This document shows positions 1 to 8,355 of a stretch of 64,000 nucleotides of DNA, piece by piece. The position numbers were made by a program, and so were the translations under genes. The stretch lies in contig NZ_JARHTP010000002.1 of NCBI RefSeq assembly GCF_029223485.1, positions 372,001 to 436,000 on the forward strand, given 5' to 3'. Position 1 is the first letter of the stretch; each line of letters opens with the position of its first letter. Under the pieces are notes generated by a model, which saw only the letters and a program-made list of their open reading frames with translations, searched no databases and was not told the DNA's origin. This DNA is from Streptomyces coacervatus (GTDB taxonomy: Bacteria; Actinomycetota; Actinomycetes; Streptomycetales; Streptomycetaceae).

Positions 1-1251
1 CAGGTTCCGGCGCAGGAGCGCGGCCATGGTGCGCATCGGCAGGTCGACGTGGTGGAAGAACTCCTTGAAGCCGGGGCACAGATGGTTGAGGCCCGGCTCC
101 CCGTCCGGCGTCACGTCGAAGCGGTCCTTGGGGCAGCCGCCATGGCAGGCGAACCGTACGTCGCACTCACGGCAGAAGCGCGGCAGACCGTCCCGCTTGT
201 GCCGCCCGAACTCCCGCTGCTGCGGCGAGTCGACCAGCTCCAGCAGGTGCCGTTGCCCGATGTTGCCCAGCAGATACCGCGGTTCGACGAAGTGGTCGCA
301 GGAGTAGACGTCCCCATTGTGCTCCAGGGCGAGCGCACGGCCGCAGGTCTCGGAGTGCACGCACAACGACGGTGGCGCCCCGTACCAGTTGGCCAGGGCC
401 ACGTCGAACATCTGGACGTAGACGGTGCCGATGTCGCGCCGCACCCAGTCCTCGAAGACGTCGATGAGGAAACGGCCGTACTGCTCCCCGGTGACCGAGC
501 GCCGGGTGACCTTGTCGCCCTCCTGCCGGTACAGCGGCCGGTCCTTCGCCCGTGCTCCCCAGCCGGCGTCGGCGGCCGGGAGGTGCTGCACGGTGGTGCG
601 TTCCACGATCGGGATGAACTGCATGTGCCGGGCGCCGCAGTCGTCGCGCAGAAATGCGTACACCTCGCGACCGTGGCCGGCGTTGGCGTCGTGGAGTGTG
701 GTGAGCGCGTTCCACTGCACGCCCGCCTCGCGCAGCTGGGCCAGGCCGCGCATGACGCGGTCGAAGGTGGGTTTGCCGCCCTTGTCGACCCGGTAGGCGT
801 CGTGCAGCGCGCGCGGCCCGTCGACCGACAGCCCGACGAGGAAGCCGTGGTCGCGGAAGAAGCGCGCCCATTCGGCGTCGATCAGCGTGCCGTTGGTCTG
901 GACGGTGTTGACGATCCGCTGGCCGGGGCGGGCGTAGCGGCGTTCATACGCCAGTGAGCGGCGGAAGAAGTCCAGGCCCATGAGCGTGGGTTCGCCGCCC
1001 TGCCAGGCGACCGTGACCTCCGGTGCCGGGCCGTGCGCCTCGATCAGCTGGCGGATGTACTCCTGCAGCAGTTCGTCGGCCATCCGGAACCTGCTGCCCT
1101 CGTACAGCAGCTCCTTGGAGAGGAAGAAGCAGTACGTGCAGTCCAGATTGCAGATGGCCCCGGCCGGCTTGGCCAGCAGATGAAACGGCCGGCGCCGGAG
1201 CGCGGGGTCCGGGCGCCGGACGGTGGGTTCGGGCAGCCACACGGTGCTCAT
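1..1251 (-). CDS. Anaerobic-type sulfatase maturase, radical SAM/SPASM (3' end beyond window)
   Basis: A radical SAM enzyme that would oxidise a sulfatase active-site Cys or Ser to formylglycine. Seen: CNLDCTYC (C34, C38, C41), the CxxxCxxC motif that binds the SAM-cleaving 4Fe-4S cluster. C-terminal SPASM-type cysteines occur in CGRALALEHNGDVYSC and CRECDVRFACHGGC, where auxiliary clusters bind. All 417 visible codons are open and the stop lies beyond base 1. The family is usually about 400-450 aa, so little is missing. The ATG at 1251 has no strong Shine-Dalgarno. A 17-bp palindrome sits 36 bases upstream. The obvious client is the Cys-type sulfatase encoded at 4549-6900. Aerobic actinomycetes normally use an oxygen-dependent FGE, so this maturase is notable. 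Family assignment is firm; the pairing is inferred from proximity. Confidence 0.88.
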   Translation of the reverse strand, partial: MSTVWLPEPTVRRPDPALRRRPFHLLAKPAGAICNLDCTYCFFLSKELLYEGSRFRMADELLQEYIRQLIEAHGPAPEVTVAWQGGEPTLMGLDFFRRSLAYERRYARPGQRIVNTVQTNGTLIDAEWARFFRDHGFLVGLSVDGPRALHDAYRVDKGGKPTFDRVMRGLAQLREAGVQWNALTTLHDANAGHGREVYAFLRDDCGARHMQFIPIVERTTVQHLPAADAGWGARAKDRPLYRQEGDKVTRRSVTGEQYGRFLIDVFEDWVRRDIGTVYVQMFDVALANWYGAPPSLCVHSETCGRALALEHNGDVYSCDHFVEPRYLLGNIGQRHLLELVDSPQQREFGRHKRDGLPRFCRECDVRFACHGGCPKDRFDVTPDGEPGLNHLCPGFKEFFHHVDLPMRTMAALLRRNL

Positions 1252-1286
1252 GGCCCCCAGGCTCGGGCCGCAGCGCGGCAGCAGGG

Positions 1287-1303
1287 TCACCCGTGGCGGG
1301 TGA
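1287..1303. promoter_or_regulatory. Palindrome TCACCC-N5-GGGTGA upstream of the maturase gene
   Basis: TCACCC GTGGC GGGTGA is a perfect 6+6 inverted repeat with a 5-base spacer, 36 bases upstream of the maturase start. Matching or near-matching copies with the same spacing lie at 1831, 4469 and 9806. The binding factor is not identified. Confidence 0.6.
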
Positions 1304-1335
1304 TGTTGCGGCTCGGAGCCCCTGTTCACCGGCGC

Positions 1336-1737
1336 TCAGGCCGTGAGGACCTTGTTCTTGGCCTGTTCGTACTCTGCGTCGGTGATGGCGCCCTTGTCGT
1401 GCAGTGCCGCCAGCGTGCCCAACTGGTCCGCCTTGGTGCCCTGGGCCTTCGGCGCGGGGACGGCGGCTTCCTGCACGTAGGAGCGGAACGCCCGTTCCTG
1501 GGCCTGGGCCCGGCGCATCTCGCGCTCGCCCATACCGCGCCCACGGGCGATCAGGTAGACGAAGATGCCGAGGAACGGCAGCACGCAGACGAAGAGCGTC
1601 CAGCCTGCCTTGGCCCAGCCGCTGAGCGTGTCGTCGCGGAAGACGTCTCCGAACACGCGGAACAGCAGCATGAACCACATGATCCACAGGAAGAACCAGA
1701 GCATGGTCAGGAACACGTCGAGCAGGGGGTAGTCCAT
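1336..1737 (-). CDS. Small membrane protein with phospholipase D N-terminal-like segment and SHOCT domain
   Basis: A 133-aa protein. Two hydrophobic helices fill residues about 5-30 and 43-65, the PLDc_N (cardiolipin synthase N-terminal) arrangement, ending in ARGRGMGEREMRRAQ. The last 30 residues (QLGTLAALHDKGAITDAEYE) are a SHOCT domain, a short helical oligomerisation module. Such proteins sit in the membrane with the SHOCT tail in the cytosol; their function is unknown. The ATG at 1737 follows a short purine-rich stretch. The upstream spacer carries both a TCACCC-type palindrome (1831-1847) and a GGGACC-N3-GGCCC box (1846-1859), so it may be co-regulated with the stress genes around it. 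Confidence 0.8.
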   Translation of the reverse strand: MDYPLLDVFLTMLWFFLWIMWFMLLFRVFGDVFRDDTLSGWAKAGWTLFVCVLPFLGIFVYLIARGRGMGEREMRRAQAQERAFRSYVQEAAVPAPKAQGTKADQLGTLAALHDKGAITDAEYEQAKNKVLTA

Positions 1738-1830
1738 GGTTGCCTCCGCACGCCGGTGGCCGCGACAAGGGCTGCGCGACCGGTGAGGGCCTGCGCCTCA
1801 TACGGTGCGCCGGGCCTCTCCCTGACTGCA

Positions 1831-1847
1831 TCACCCCGTACGGGTGG
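1831..1847. promoter_or_regulatory. Palindrome TCACCC-N5-GGGTGG, second copy
   Basis: TCACCC CGTAC GGGTGG matches the 1287 site with one mismatch in the right arm and the same 5-base spacer. It lies about 94 bases upstream of the SHOCT protein gene, in its promoter region. Confidence 0.5.
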
Positions 1848-1859
1848 GCCATGGGTCCC
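1846..1859. promoter_or_regulatory. DosR/DevR-box-like sequence GGGACC-N3-GGCCC
   Basis: On the minus strand this reads GGGACC CAT GGCCC, overlapping the neighbouring palindrome by two bases. The same pattern occurs at 12324-12340 upstream of an Acg-type nitroreductase. The resemblance to the mycobacterial DosR box (GGGACT-N3-AGTCCC core) is by eye only. Confidence 0.35.
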
Positions 1860-1878
1860 GGCGCGGCACGGCCAAGTC

Positions 1879-3138
1879 TCAGGAGGCGTCGTGCGGTTGC
1901 GGTGGGGCCGGCCGCTCCGCGTCCAGCGCGGCACGGCCGCCGGCCGCGAGCAGGGCCAGGAGTGCCAGGACGGCGAGCAGGACGAGGCAGAGCAGCAGGA
2001 TCGTGAGCGCGGTGGGGTGGTTCCACAGCGCGAAGACCAGAGCCACGATCAGCAGGGCGGCCAGCGCGATCCACCGGCGGTGGGTCTCCGCCCAGACGCC
2101 GGCCTTTCCGGTGCGGACCTCGTGCGCGTATGCCCAGGTGGCGGCGGAGTCCGCGGTACGTTCCGAGGCGCTGCGGATCGCCACCGGGAGCCGTCCGGGA
2201 CCGATCAGGTAGGCGCCGAGCGCGATCACGATCCCGAGCACGATCGCCGTGCGCAGACTGAGCCGCAGGAAGTGCAGCAGGGTGTCGAAGACGGCTGCCG
2301 CGGCCGCCTCCGACTGCACCTGGGCCGGGAGATGGTCCAGGTAGTAGTGGCGCACGACGACCAGGACGATGGCCACCAGCAGACAGGCGAAGGCCGCGCC
2401 GAGTGCGGTTCGGGCGAGGGCGCGCCGCCTGCGGCGGGCCAGGAACACCCCGGCGGCGCCGATCAGGACGACGAGAACGGGGAACCAGTTACCGATCACG
2501 TCCAGCGCATGTGCGCCCTTGCGGATCTTGCCGAGCTGGTCGGAGTGGAACAGCACCATCTGCTTGTTGACGTCGGGGATCTTCGCCGCCGGAGACAGAC
2601 CCGCGGAGACCAACTGCTGTTTCACCTGGTCGACTACGGTTCCGACGTCCAGGGTGACCGTGCCGTCGCTGACGCCCACCGCGCCGCGGCCCTCCCCGGT
2701 GAGCGCGTGCACCACGGCGTTGTGGGCGCTTCGGTTGGCGTTCGTCCACACCTTGGCGAAGGCGTCGCTGTGCACCACCCGGGTGGCGACCTTCGTCACC
2801 GCGTTGTCGGTGGCGGTGTCGATCTGCGGTCCCAGCCCTCGTACGGCGGCGGTGGCCCGTGGCGGCAGGCCCTGGGAGTGCAGCCAGTCGGCGAGTTCCC
2901 CGGCGGCCCGGGCGCCGTCGACACGTACGTCCGCCGCCTTGGAGATCCGGTTGACGGCCGCGTCCTGGATCGCCGGGTCGGTGGCCAGCGGGGAGACCGT
3001 GGCCACGTACCGGTCGGTGTCGAGCACGATGTCGCTGACCCACACCGTGAGGAGCGCGACGGGGACGAGGATGCAGGTCAGCACGATCAGTACTGCGGAG
3101 GCCGTCGCGCGGACGATCCTCCCCGGCGGGGGGCTCAT
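1879..3138 (-). CDS. Polytopic membrane protein with large extracytoplasmic domain, function unknown
   Basis: About 419 aa from the ATG at 3138, chosen because GGAG lies five bases upstream; an in-frame ATG at 3180 is possible. One N-terminal membrane segment (SAVLIVLTCILVPVALLTVW) is followed by about 190 residues outside the membrane. These include repeated AVNRISKAADV-like and AVVHALTGEG-like helical stretches and TVTLDVGTVVDQVKQQLVSA. Three or four more membrane segments and a very hydrophobic final helix follow. I recognise this as a common Streptomyces 'integral membrane protein' with no assigned role. It lies in the minus-strand run between the HdeD-like and SHOCT genes. Confidence 0.75.
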   Translation of the reverse strand: MSPPPGRIVRATASAVLIVLTCILVPVALLTVWVSDIVLDTDRYVATVSPLATDPAIQDAAVNRISKAADVRVDGARAAGELADWLHSQGLPPRATAAVRGLGPQIDTATDNAVTKVATRVVHSDAFAKVWTNANRSAHNAVVHALTGEGRGAVGVSDGTVTLDVGTVVDQVKQQLVSAGLSPAAKIPDVNKQMVLFHSDQLGKIRKGAHALDVIGNWFPVLVVLIGAAGVFLARRRRRALARTALGAAFACLLVAIVLVVVRHYYLDHLPAQVQSEAAAAAVFDTLLHFLRLSLRTAIVLGIVIALGAYLIGPGRLPVAIRSASERTADSAATWAYAHEVRTGKAGVWAETHRRWIALAALLIVALVFALWNHPTALTILLLCLVLLAVLALLALLAAGGRAALDAERPAPPQPHDAS

Positions 3139-3285
3139 GCGGACTCCAGCTTCTCCGGCGGCGTTCTCCTTCCTCTCCATTGCCGCCGCGCACCCCGGAA
3201 AGCGCACGTCAGGCGGGCCCGTACGAGTGAGGATCCGGGCCGGTGGTGCAGGCAGTCCGCCTCCGGACCAGGGCGTGGGCGCCGA

Positions 3286-3897
3286 TCACGGCGGCGACCT
3301 GTCCGCAGCGTGAGCGGCGCGCCGGCCGGCCGATCGCAACGCCAGCGCCACGGCGACCTCCGCGACACCGAGCAGCACCAGCCACAGGCCCAGCAGACGG
3401 GCGAGCGCGACGGCCGACTCGGCCGGGTAGCCCAGTACGACGATGCCGGCGACGACACCGAGGACGCCCGTGCCGAACATGAGGCCACGGTGTGCCCGGT
3501 CACGGTCCGCGATCGCGATGTACACCGTCACCATCCCCGACAGCAGCCAGAACACCCCTACGACCAGGGACAGCGCGGCGATGGTCTGCAGGGGGTGGCG
3601 CAGGCACACCACCCCCACCAGCACGGACCCGAAGGCCAGCAGGACCCGCATCAGCCGGCTGCCGCCGTCCCGGTTGGAACGGGAGAAGGCGGAGACGAAC
3701 GCGAAAACGCCGCCGAGCAGGAAGTGCAGACCGATCACGACGGCCAGCACATGCAGGGTCTCCTGCGGCCAGACGAGCACGATGACGCCCGGGATCAGGG
3801 TCGCCAGGGCCCAGCCGAGCGCCCACAGCCAGGCGTCCCCGATGTCCGCGAGGACGTCCTGGGCGTCGGCCGGTGAGGCCGTGGGTGTCGAGGTCAT
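3286..3897 (-). CDS. HdeD-family (DUF308) membrane protein
   Basis: A 203-aa protein with about six hydrophobic helices arranged as repeated pairs, for example ALATLIPGVIVLVWPQETLH and GVLGVVAGIVVLGYPAES. That repeated 'G-hydrophobic-P' helix pattern is typical of DUF308/HdeD acid-resistance membrane proteins. HdeD contributes to acid tolerance in E. coli; actinobacterial homologues are uncharacterised. The ATG at 3897 begins MTSTPTASPADAQDV, a hydrophilic cytosolic tail. It is transcribed with its minus-strand neighbours and shares no obvious overlap with them. Confidence 0.8.
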   Translation of the reverse strand: MTSTPTASPADAQDVLADIGDAWLWALGWALATLIPGVIVLVWPQETLHVLAVVIGLHFLLGGVFAFVSAFSRSNRDGGSRLMRVLLAFGSVLVGVVCLRHPLQTIAALSLVVGVFWLLSGMVTVYIAIADRDRAHRGLMFGTGVLGVVAGIVVLGYPAESAVALARLLGLWLVLLGVAEVAVALALRSAGRRAAHAADRSPP

Positions 3898-3961
3898 GGT
3901 GTCGCCTCCGACGTCGAGTGCGGGACGGCCCCCGGACCGACTCCTCGTGGCGGTGCGGTCC

Positions 3962-4390
3962 TCACATCCGCTGATCCGTGACGTCGTCGCGCCGCACCAC
4001 GCACAGCGCCCAGATGATGAACCCGAACATCGCGATCAGCGTCAGCGACCAGAACGGGTAGTAGGGGACGGACAGGAAGTTGGCGACGATCAGCAGCGAG
4101 GCTATGCCCACACCCGCGACCCTTGCCCAGGTGGCCGTCGTGAACAGGCCGAGGCTCACTATCACCGCGACCGCCCCGAGGGCGAGGTGGATCCAGCCCC
4201 AGCTGGTCAGGTCGAACTTGAAGACGTAGTTGGGGGTGTTGACGAAGACGTCGTCGTTGGCGATCGCCATGATGCCGCGGAAGATGTCGAGGAAGCCGGA
4301 GATGAACAGCATCACCGCGGCGAACACCGTAAGACCGGCAGCGGCGGCCAGCGTGCCGGGCGAGCGCTGATGAGTAGCGGTGGTGGCCAT
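3962..4390 (-). CDS. Four-helix membrane protein, DUF7144-like
   Basis: A 142-aa protein from the ATG at 4390. GGAGG lies five bases before it, whereas an in-frame ATG at 4402 has no spacing for a ribosome site. Four membrane helices are visible: AAGLTVFAAVMLFISGFLDI, a pair around WGWIHLALGAVAVIVSLGLF, VAGVGIASLLIVANFLSVPY and LIAMFGFIIWALCVV. NTPNYVFKFDLTSWGWIHL and LSVPYYPFWSLTLIA are characteristic of a family common in Streptomyces. Function is unknown. It is divergent from the sulfatase gene, and the shared spacer holds a perfect TCACCC-N5-GGGTGA palindrome. Confidence 0.75.
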   Translation of the reverse strand: MATTATHQRSPGTLAAAAGLTVFAAVMLFISGFLDIFRGIMAIANDDVFVNTPNYVFKFDLTSWGWIHLALGAVAVIVSLGLFTTATWARVAGVGIASLLIVANFLSVPYYPFWSLTLIAMFGFIIWALCVVRRDDVTDQRM

Positions 4391-4468
4391 GGCCGCCTCC
4401 ATTCCTCACGGGGGCTGCTGCTCGCAGCCTTTCACCATCGAGCCTGCACCCGGCGGACCGTTCCGTGA

Positions 4469-4485
4469 TCACCCGGGGAGGGTGA
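4469..4485. promoter_or_regulatory. Palindrome TCACCC-N5-GGGTGA in the divergent DUF7144-like/sulfatase spacer
   Basis: TCACCC GGGGA GGGTGA, a perfect 6+6 inverted repeat, 79 bases from the membrane-protein start and 64 bases from the sulfatase start. It could control both genes. Confidence 0.6.
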
Positions 4486-4548
4486 GGCCGCGCCGGTTCC
4501 TCCCTGCTGTGCTGGGCGTGCACCCCCCACAAGCCCGAGGAGGCCGAG

Positions 4549-6900
4549 ATGGCGCATGAGTTCCGGGGGAGGATCGCGCAGGACATCCGCGACTCGGTGC
4601 CCGACTGGGAGCCGTACCGGGAGCCACAGGCACCGGACGGGGCACCCAACGTCCTGTACATCGTCTGGGACGACGTGGGCTTCGGGACCTTCGACTTCTT
4701 CGGCGGCCTGGTCAGAGCCCCGGCGATGCGCCGCATCGCGGACGCCGGGGTGCGCTTCACCAACTTCCACACCACCGCCCTGTGCTCGCCGACCCGGTCC
4801 TGCCTGATGACCGGCCGGAACGCCACCAGCAACGGCATGGCGTGCGTCACCGAGATCACCAACGGGTTCCCCAACAGCAACGGCCGCATCCCGATGGAGC
4901 ACGCCAACATCGCCGAGGTGCTGGTCGAGCGCGGCTGGAACACCTACTGCGTCGGCAAGTGGCATCTGTGCCCGTCGGAGGAGGCCAACATGGCCTCCGC
5001 CAAGCGCCACTGGCCGCTCTCCCGCGGCTTCGAGCGGTTCTACGGCTTCCTCGGCGGCGAGACCGACCAGTACTACCCGGACCTGGTGTACGACAACCAC
5101 CCGCACGAGGTGAAGCAGACTCCGGAGCAGGGCTACCACCTGTCGAAGGACCTGGCCGACCGGGCGATCGAGTTCATCCGCGACGCCAAGGTCATCGCGC
5201 CGGACAAACCGTGGTTCACCTATCTGTGCCCCGGCGCCGGACACGCCCCGCATCACGTACCGCGCGAGTGGGCCGACCAGTACCGGGGCGTGTTCGACGA
5301 CGGCTACGAGGTGTACCGCGAGCTGACCCTGCGGCGTGAGATCGAGCTGGGGATCATGCCCGAGGGCACCGAGCTCACCCCCGTCAATCCGCACGGCGAG
5401 CCGTATGCGCTCGGCCCCGGCGGGACGCCCTGGCCGGCCGGTGAGTTCGTCCGCCCCTGGGAGACCCTGAACGACGGCGAGAAGCGCCTGTTCGCCCGCA
5501 TGGCGGAGGTCTTCGCCGGGTTCGTCTCCTACACCGACGCCCAACTCGGCCGTGTTCTCGACTACTTGACCGAGTCGGGGCAGCTGGACAACACCATCAC
5601 GGTGGTGGTGTCCGACAACGGGGCAAGCGGTGAGGGCGGCCCGAACGGCTCCCTCAACGAGAACAACTTCTTCAACGGCGTGCCCGACGACATGGCGGAC
5701 AACCTGCGACACCTGGACGACCTGGGCAGCCCCAAGACGTACAACCACTACCCGACGGGGTGGGCCTGGGCCTTCGACACGCCCTTCAAGTACTGGAAGC
5801 GGTGGGCCTCCTACGAGGGCGGCGTCGCAGACCCGATGTTCCTGTCCTGGCCGGCCGGCATCCGCGCCGCGGGCGGGATACGGCACCAGTACGCGCATGC
5901 CATCGACCTCGTGCCGACCCTGTACGACCTGCTCGGTGTCGACCCGCCCGAGACGGTCAAGGGCTACCGGCAGAGCCCGCTGCACGGCGCGAGTCTGCGC
6001 GGCGTCCTGGCGGACCCCGCGGCGCCCGACCCCCGCGACACGCAGTTCTACGTCATGCTCGGCACCCGCGGCATCTGGCACGACGGCTGGCACGCCTCGG
6101 CCCTGCATCCGCCGGCGCCGTCCGGCTGGAGCAGCTTCGACGACGACACATGGGAGCTGTACCACCTGCGGGAGGACCGCGCCGAGGCCCGCGATCTGGC
6201 CGCCGAGCACCCGCGTCGACTCGAGGAGCTCAAGCGGCTGTGGGCGCAGGAGGCCGAGCGCTACAACGGGCTGCCGCTCGACGACCGTACGGCGATCGAG
6301 ATCTTCAGCACGCCACGGCCTCAGCTCTCCGGGGCCCGCGACCAGTACGTGTACTACCCCGACTGCGCCGATGTGCCCGAGTCGGTGGCGGTCAACATCC
6401 GCGGCCGGTCCTACACCCTCGCCGCCGACGTCCGTCTCGACACCCCGGAGGCCCGCGGCGTCCTGTTCGCGCAGGGCGGCCGGTTCGGCGGACACAGCCT
6501 CTATCTCCTCGACGGACGGCTGCACTACGTCTACAACTGGCTCGGCCGGATGGAACAGAAGGTCCACTCGCCCGACCGGGTGCCGATCGGCGACCACATT
6601 CTGTCCGCCGCCTTCCGCGCCGACGACCGCAAGGACGACGGCCTCACGGTCGGGACCCTGACCCTGCGCGTCGACGACCGCGAGGTGGGGACCATCCGCG
6701 TCAGGACCCAGCCCGGGATGTTCTCCGCCGACGGCGAGGGTCTGTGCGTGGGCCGCGACAGCGGCCAGGCCGTCTCCGCGGACTACGACCCGCCCTTCCA
6801 CTTCCTGGGCGGCACCATCCGCCGCGTGGTGGTCGACGTCAGCGGCCAGCCCTTCGCCGACCTGGAGAAGCAGGCCAGCGGAGCGTTCATGCGCGACTGA
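4549..6900 (+). CDS. Cys-type sulfatase (arylsulfatase family, type I)
   Basis: A 783-aa formylglycine-dependent sulfatase that hydrolyses a sulfate ester; the substrate is unknown. The ATG follows GAGGAGG. The N-terminal catalytic domain has the metal motif VWDDVGFG and the formylglycine signature CSPTRSCLMTGR at about residue 83, in which the first Cys is modified. Later metal/sulfate ligands appear in VVSDNGAS. The C-terminal 200 residues (after about 590) look like a beta-sandwich appended domain. No signal peptide is visible, so a cytosolic location is likely. The radical SAM maturase at 1-1251 is the probable activator, and both genes are preceded by the same palindrome. Confidence 0.93.
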   Translation: MAHEFRGRIAQDIRDSVPDWEPYREPQAPDGAPNVLYIVWDDVGFGTFDFFGGLVRAPAMRRIADAGVRFTNFHTTALCSPTRSCLMTGRNATSNGMACVTEITNGFPNSNGRIPMEHANIAEVLVERGWNTYCVGKWHLCPSEEANMASAKRHWPLSRGFERFYGFLGGETDQYYPDLVYDNHPHEVKQTPEQGYHLSKDLADRAIEFIRDAKVIAPDKPWFTYLCPGAGHAPHHVPREWADQYRGVFDDGYEVYRELTLRREIELGIMPEGTELTPVNPHGEPYALGPGGTPWPAGEFVRPWETLNDGEKRLFARMAEVFAGFVSYTDAQLGRVLDYLTESGQLDNTITVVVSDNGASGEGGPNGSLNENNFFNGVPDDMADNLRHLDDLGSPKTYNHYPTGWAWAFDTPFKYWKRWASYEGGVADPMFLSWPAGIRAAGGIRHQYAHAIDLVPTLYDLLGVDPPETVKGYRQSPLHGASLRGVLADPAAPDPRDTQFYVMLGTRGIWHDGWHASALHPPAPSGWSSFDDDTWELYHLREDRAEARDLAAEHPRRLEELKRLWAQEAERYNGLPLDDRTAIEIFSTPRPQLSGARDQYVYYPDCADVPESVAVNIRGRSYTLAADVRLDTPEARGVLFAQGGRFGGHSLYLLDGRLHYVYNWLGRMEQKVHSPDRVPIGDHILSAAFRADDRKDDGLTVGTLTLRVDDREVGTIRVRTQPGMFSADGEGLCVGRDSGQAVSADYDPPFHFLGGTIRRVVVDVSGQPFADLEKQASGAFMRD

Positions 6901-6928
6901 GCGCTCCCCTGGCCGTGCCGTCGGTCCT

Positions 6929-7008
6929 CTGCGGCGCCGTCGTGGCTGGTCGCGCCCGCGCGGCGGAGCCGCATATCGATACAGCCCCGCGCCCCTTACG
7001 GGGCGCGG
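6929..7008 (+). repeat. Streptomyces intergenic repeat, long variant, with terminal hairpin
   Basis: Begins CTGCGGCGCCGTCGTGGCTG and ends in CGCGCCCCTTACGGGGCGCG, a strong hairpin. Related shorter copies lie at 23777-23824 (inverted) and 45552-45605. This copy carries an extra segment with GCCGCATATCGATACAGC in place of AGTTCC. It sits between two co-directional genes and may act as a terminator. Confidence 0.65.
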
Positions 7009-7035
7009 AAGGGCTGCCGGAAGGAGGGCGGCACG

Positions 7036-8355
7036 GTGAGCAGTGGTGCCTGGACCGTGGTGGCCGTGGCGGGTGTCACCGCCGCGTACGCCCTCGGTTC
7101 GCGGCGGCTGTCGACCACGCCCGTCTCCTCGGCGATCGTGTTCACGGGATGCGGCATCCTCATCGGTCCCGCCGTCCTGGACGTCGTCGACATCGAGCAT
7201 GCCGCCGCGCCCCTCACAGCGCTGCTGGAAGCCGCCCTGACCCTGGTGCTGTTCACCGACGCCATGACCGTCCGGCGACGCGACCTGGCCTTGGGCGGCT
7301 TCCTGCCCGGTCGGCTGCTGGGCATCGGTCTCCCGCTGAGCATCGCCGCGGGCTGGCTGCTGGCCTGGCCGCTGGTGCCGGGGCTGACCGTATGGGAGCT
7401 GGCCCTGGTGGGCGCGATCCTCGCCCCCACCGACGCCGCTCTGGGCAAGAGCGCCATGTCCGATCCCCGGGTGCCGGCGCTGGTCCGCGAGGGCCTCAAT
7501 GTGGAGAGCGGCCTCAACGACGGCATGGTGCTGCCGTTCTTCGTCGTCTTCCTCGCGGCCATCCCCGGCACGTCCTACGCACACGAAGGCGTGGCGGGCA
7601 CCTTCTGGCGTGCCCTGCTGCTCAGCAGCGCCCTGGGCCTGCTGGTCGGCGGTTGCGGCGGGTGGCTGCTGCAGGTGGCCCGGGCCCATGGCTGGGTCGA
7701 CGGGGAGTGGCGACAGGTCCTTGTCCTCGCCGTCGCCGCGGCCTCGTACGACCTGGCTGTGCTCACCGACGGCAGCGGCTTCATCGCCGCCTGGGTCGCC
7801 GGATTCGCCTTCGGATACGCCCTTCGGCGCTTCCCCGCCACCACCGGCAGCGAGCCGGCGGAGCCGGAGAGCGGGGACCGCACGTCCGAGTTCGCCGAGA
7901 ATCTCGGGAGCCTGCTGGCGTCGCTCAGCCTGATGGTCTTCGGCGCGGTACTGCTGGGACCGGCGCTGCAGCATCTGACCTGGAAGATCGTGCTCTATGC
8001 CGTGCTCAGCCTGACCGTTGTGAGAATGCTTCCCGTGGCCGTCTCGTTGACCGGCAGCGGGCTGCGCCTGCCCACGGTCGCGTACGTCGGATGGTTCGGT
8101 CCGCGCGGTCTCGCCTCTGTCGTACTGGCCCTGCTCGTGGTGGAGGAGCATGTGCCGGGGACGGAGGCGATGGGCCGGGTGGTCGCCGCGACCGTTGCGC
8201 TCAGCATCCTGCTGCACGGTGTGTCGGCCGTGGCGCTCGCCGGGCGGTACGGCGCCTGGTTCCGGCGCGCGACCGCCGCCGGGCGTGAGCTGCGGGAGGG
8301 CACTGCGGTGCCGGAGAGCCCGGCTCCGTCCGCCGGGCCCGGCGTTACGCGGTGA
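7036..8355 (+). CDS. CPA1-family cation:proton antiporter
   Basis: A 439-aa polytopic membrane protein of the Na+(K+)/H+ exchanger type. The GTG start at 7036 is preceded by AAGGAGG. About twelve hydrophobic helices are visible. The core motif GAILAPTDAALGKSAM with VESGLNDGMVLPF matches the conserved 'TDP/NDG' helices of CPA1 antiporters, the Asp residues being the proton/cation-binding site. WFGPRGLASVVLALL near the C-terminus is a second family hallmark. It would exchange monovalent cations for protons across the cytoplasmic membrane, fitting a stress-tolerance neighbourhood. Its 3' end overlaps the convergent DUF2252 gene by 11 bases. Confidence 0.9.
   Translation: MSSGAWTVVAVAGVTAAYALGSRRLSTTPVSSAIVFTGCGILIGPAVLDVVDIEHAAAPLTALLEAALTLVLFTDAMTVRRRDLALGGFLPGRLLGIGLPLSIAAGWLLAWPLVPGLTVWELALVGAILAPTDAALGKSAMSDPRVPALVREGLNVESGLNDGMVLPFFVVFLAAIPGTSYAHEGVAGTFWRALLLSSALGLLVGGCGGWLLQVARAHGWVDGEWRQVLVLAVAAASYDLAVLTDGSGFIAAWVAGFAFGYALRRFPATTGSEPAEPESGDRTSEFAENLGSLLASLSLMVFGAVLLGPALQHLTWKIVLYAVLSLTVVRMLPVAVSLTGSGLRLPTVAYVGWFGPRGLASVVLALLVVEEHVPGTEAMGRVVAATVALSILLHGVSAVALAGRYGAWFRRATAAGRELREGTAVPESPAPSAGPGVTR

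Noticed and set aside
1033..3876. A 947-codon plus-strand open frame
   Set aside because: It runs antisense through four recognisable minus-strand membrane-protein genes and is Gln/Asp/His/Arg-rich, the typical shadow of GC-rich third positions.
4432..8217. A 1261-codon minus-strand open frame
   Set aside because: It is antisense to the sulfatase and the antiporter and has the same shadow composition. No domain is readable.
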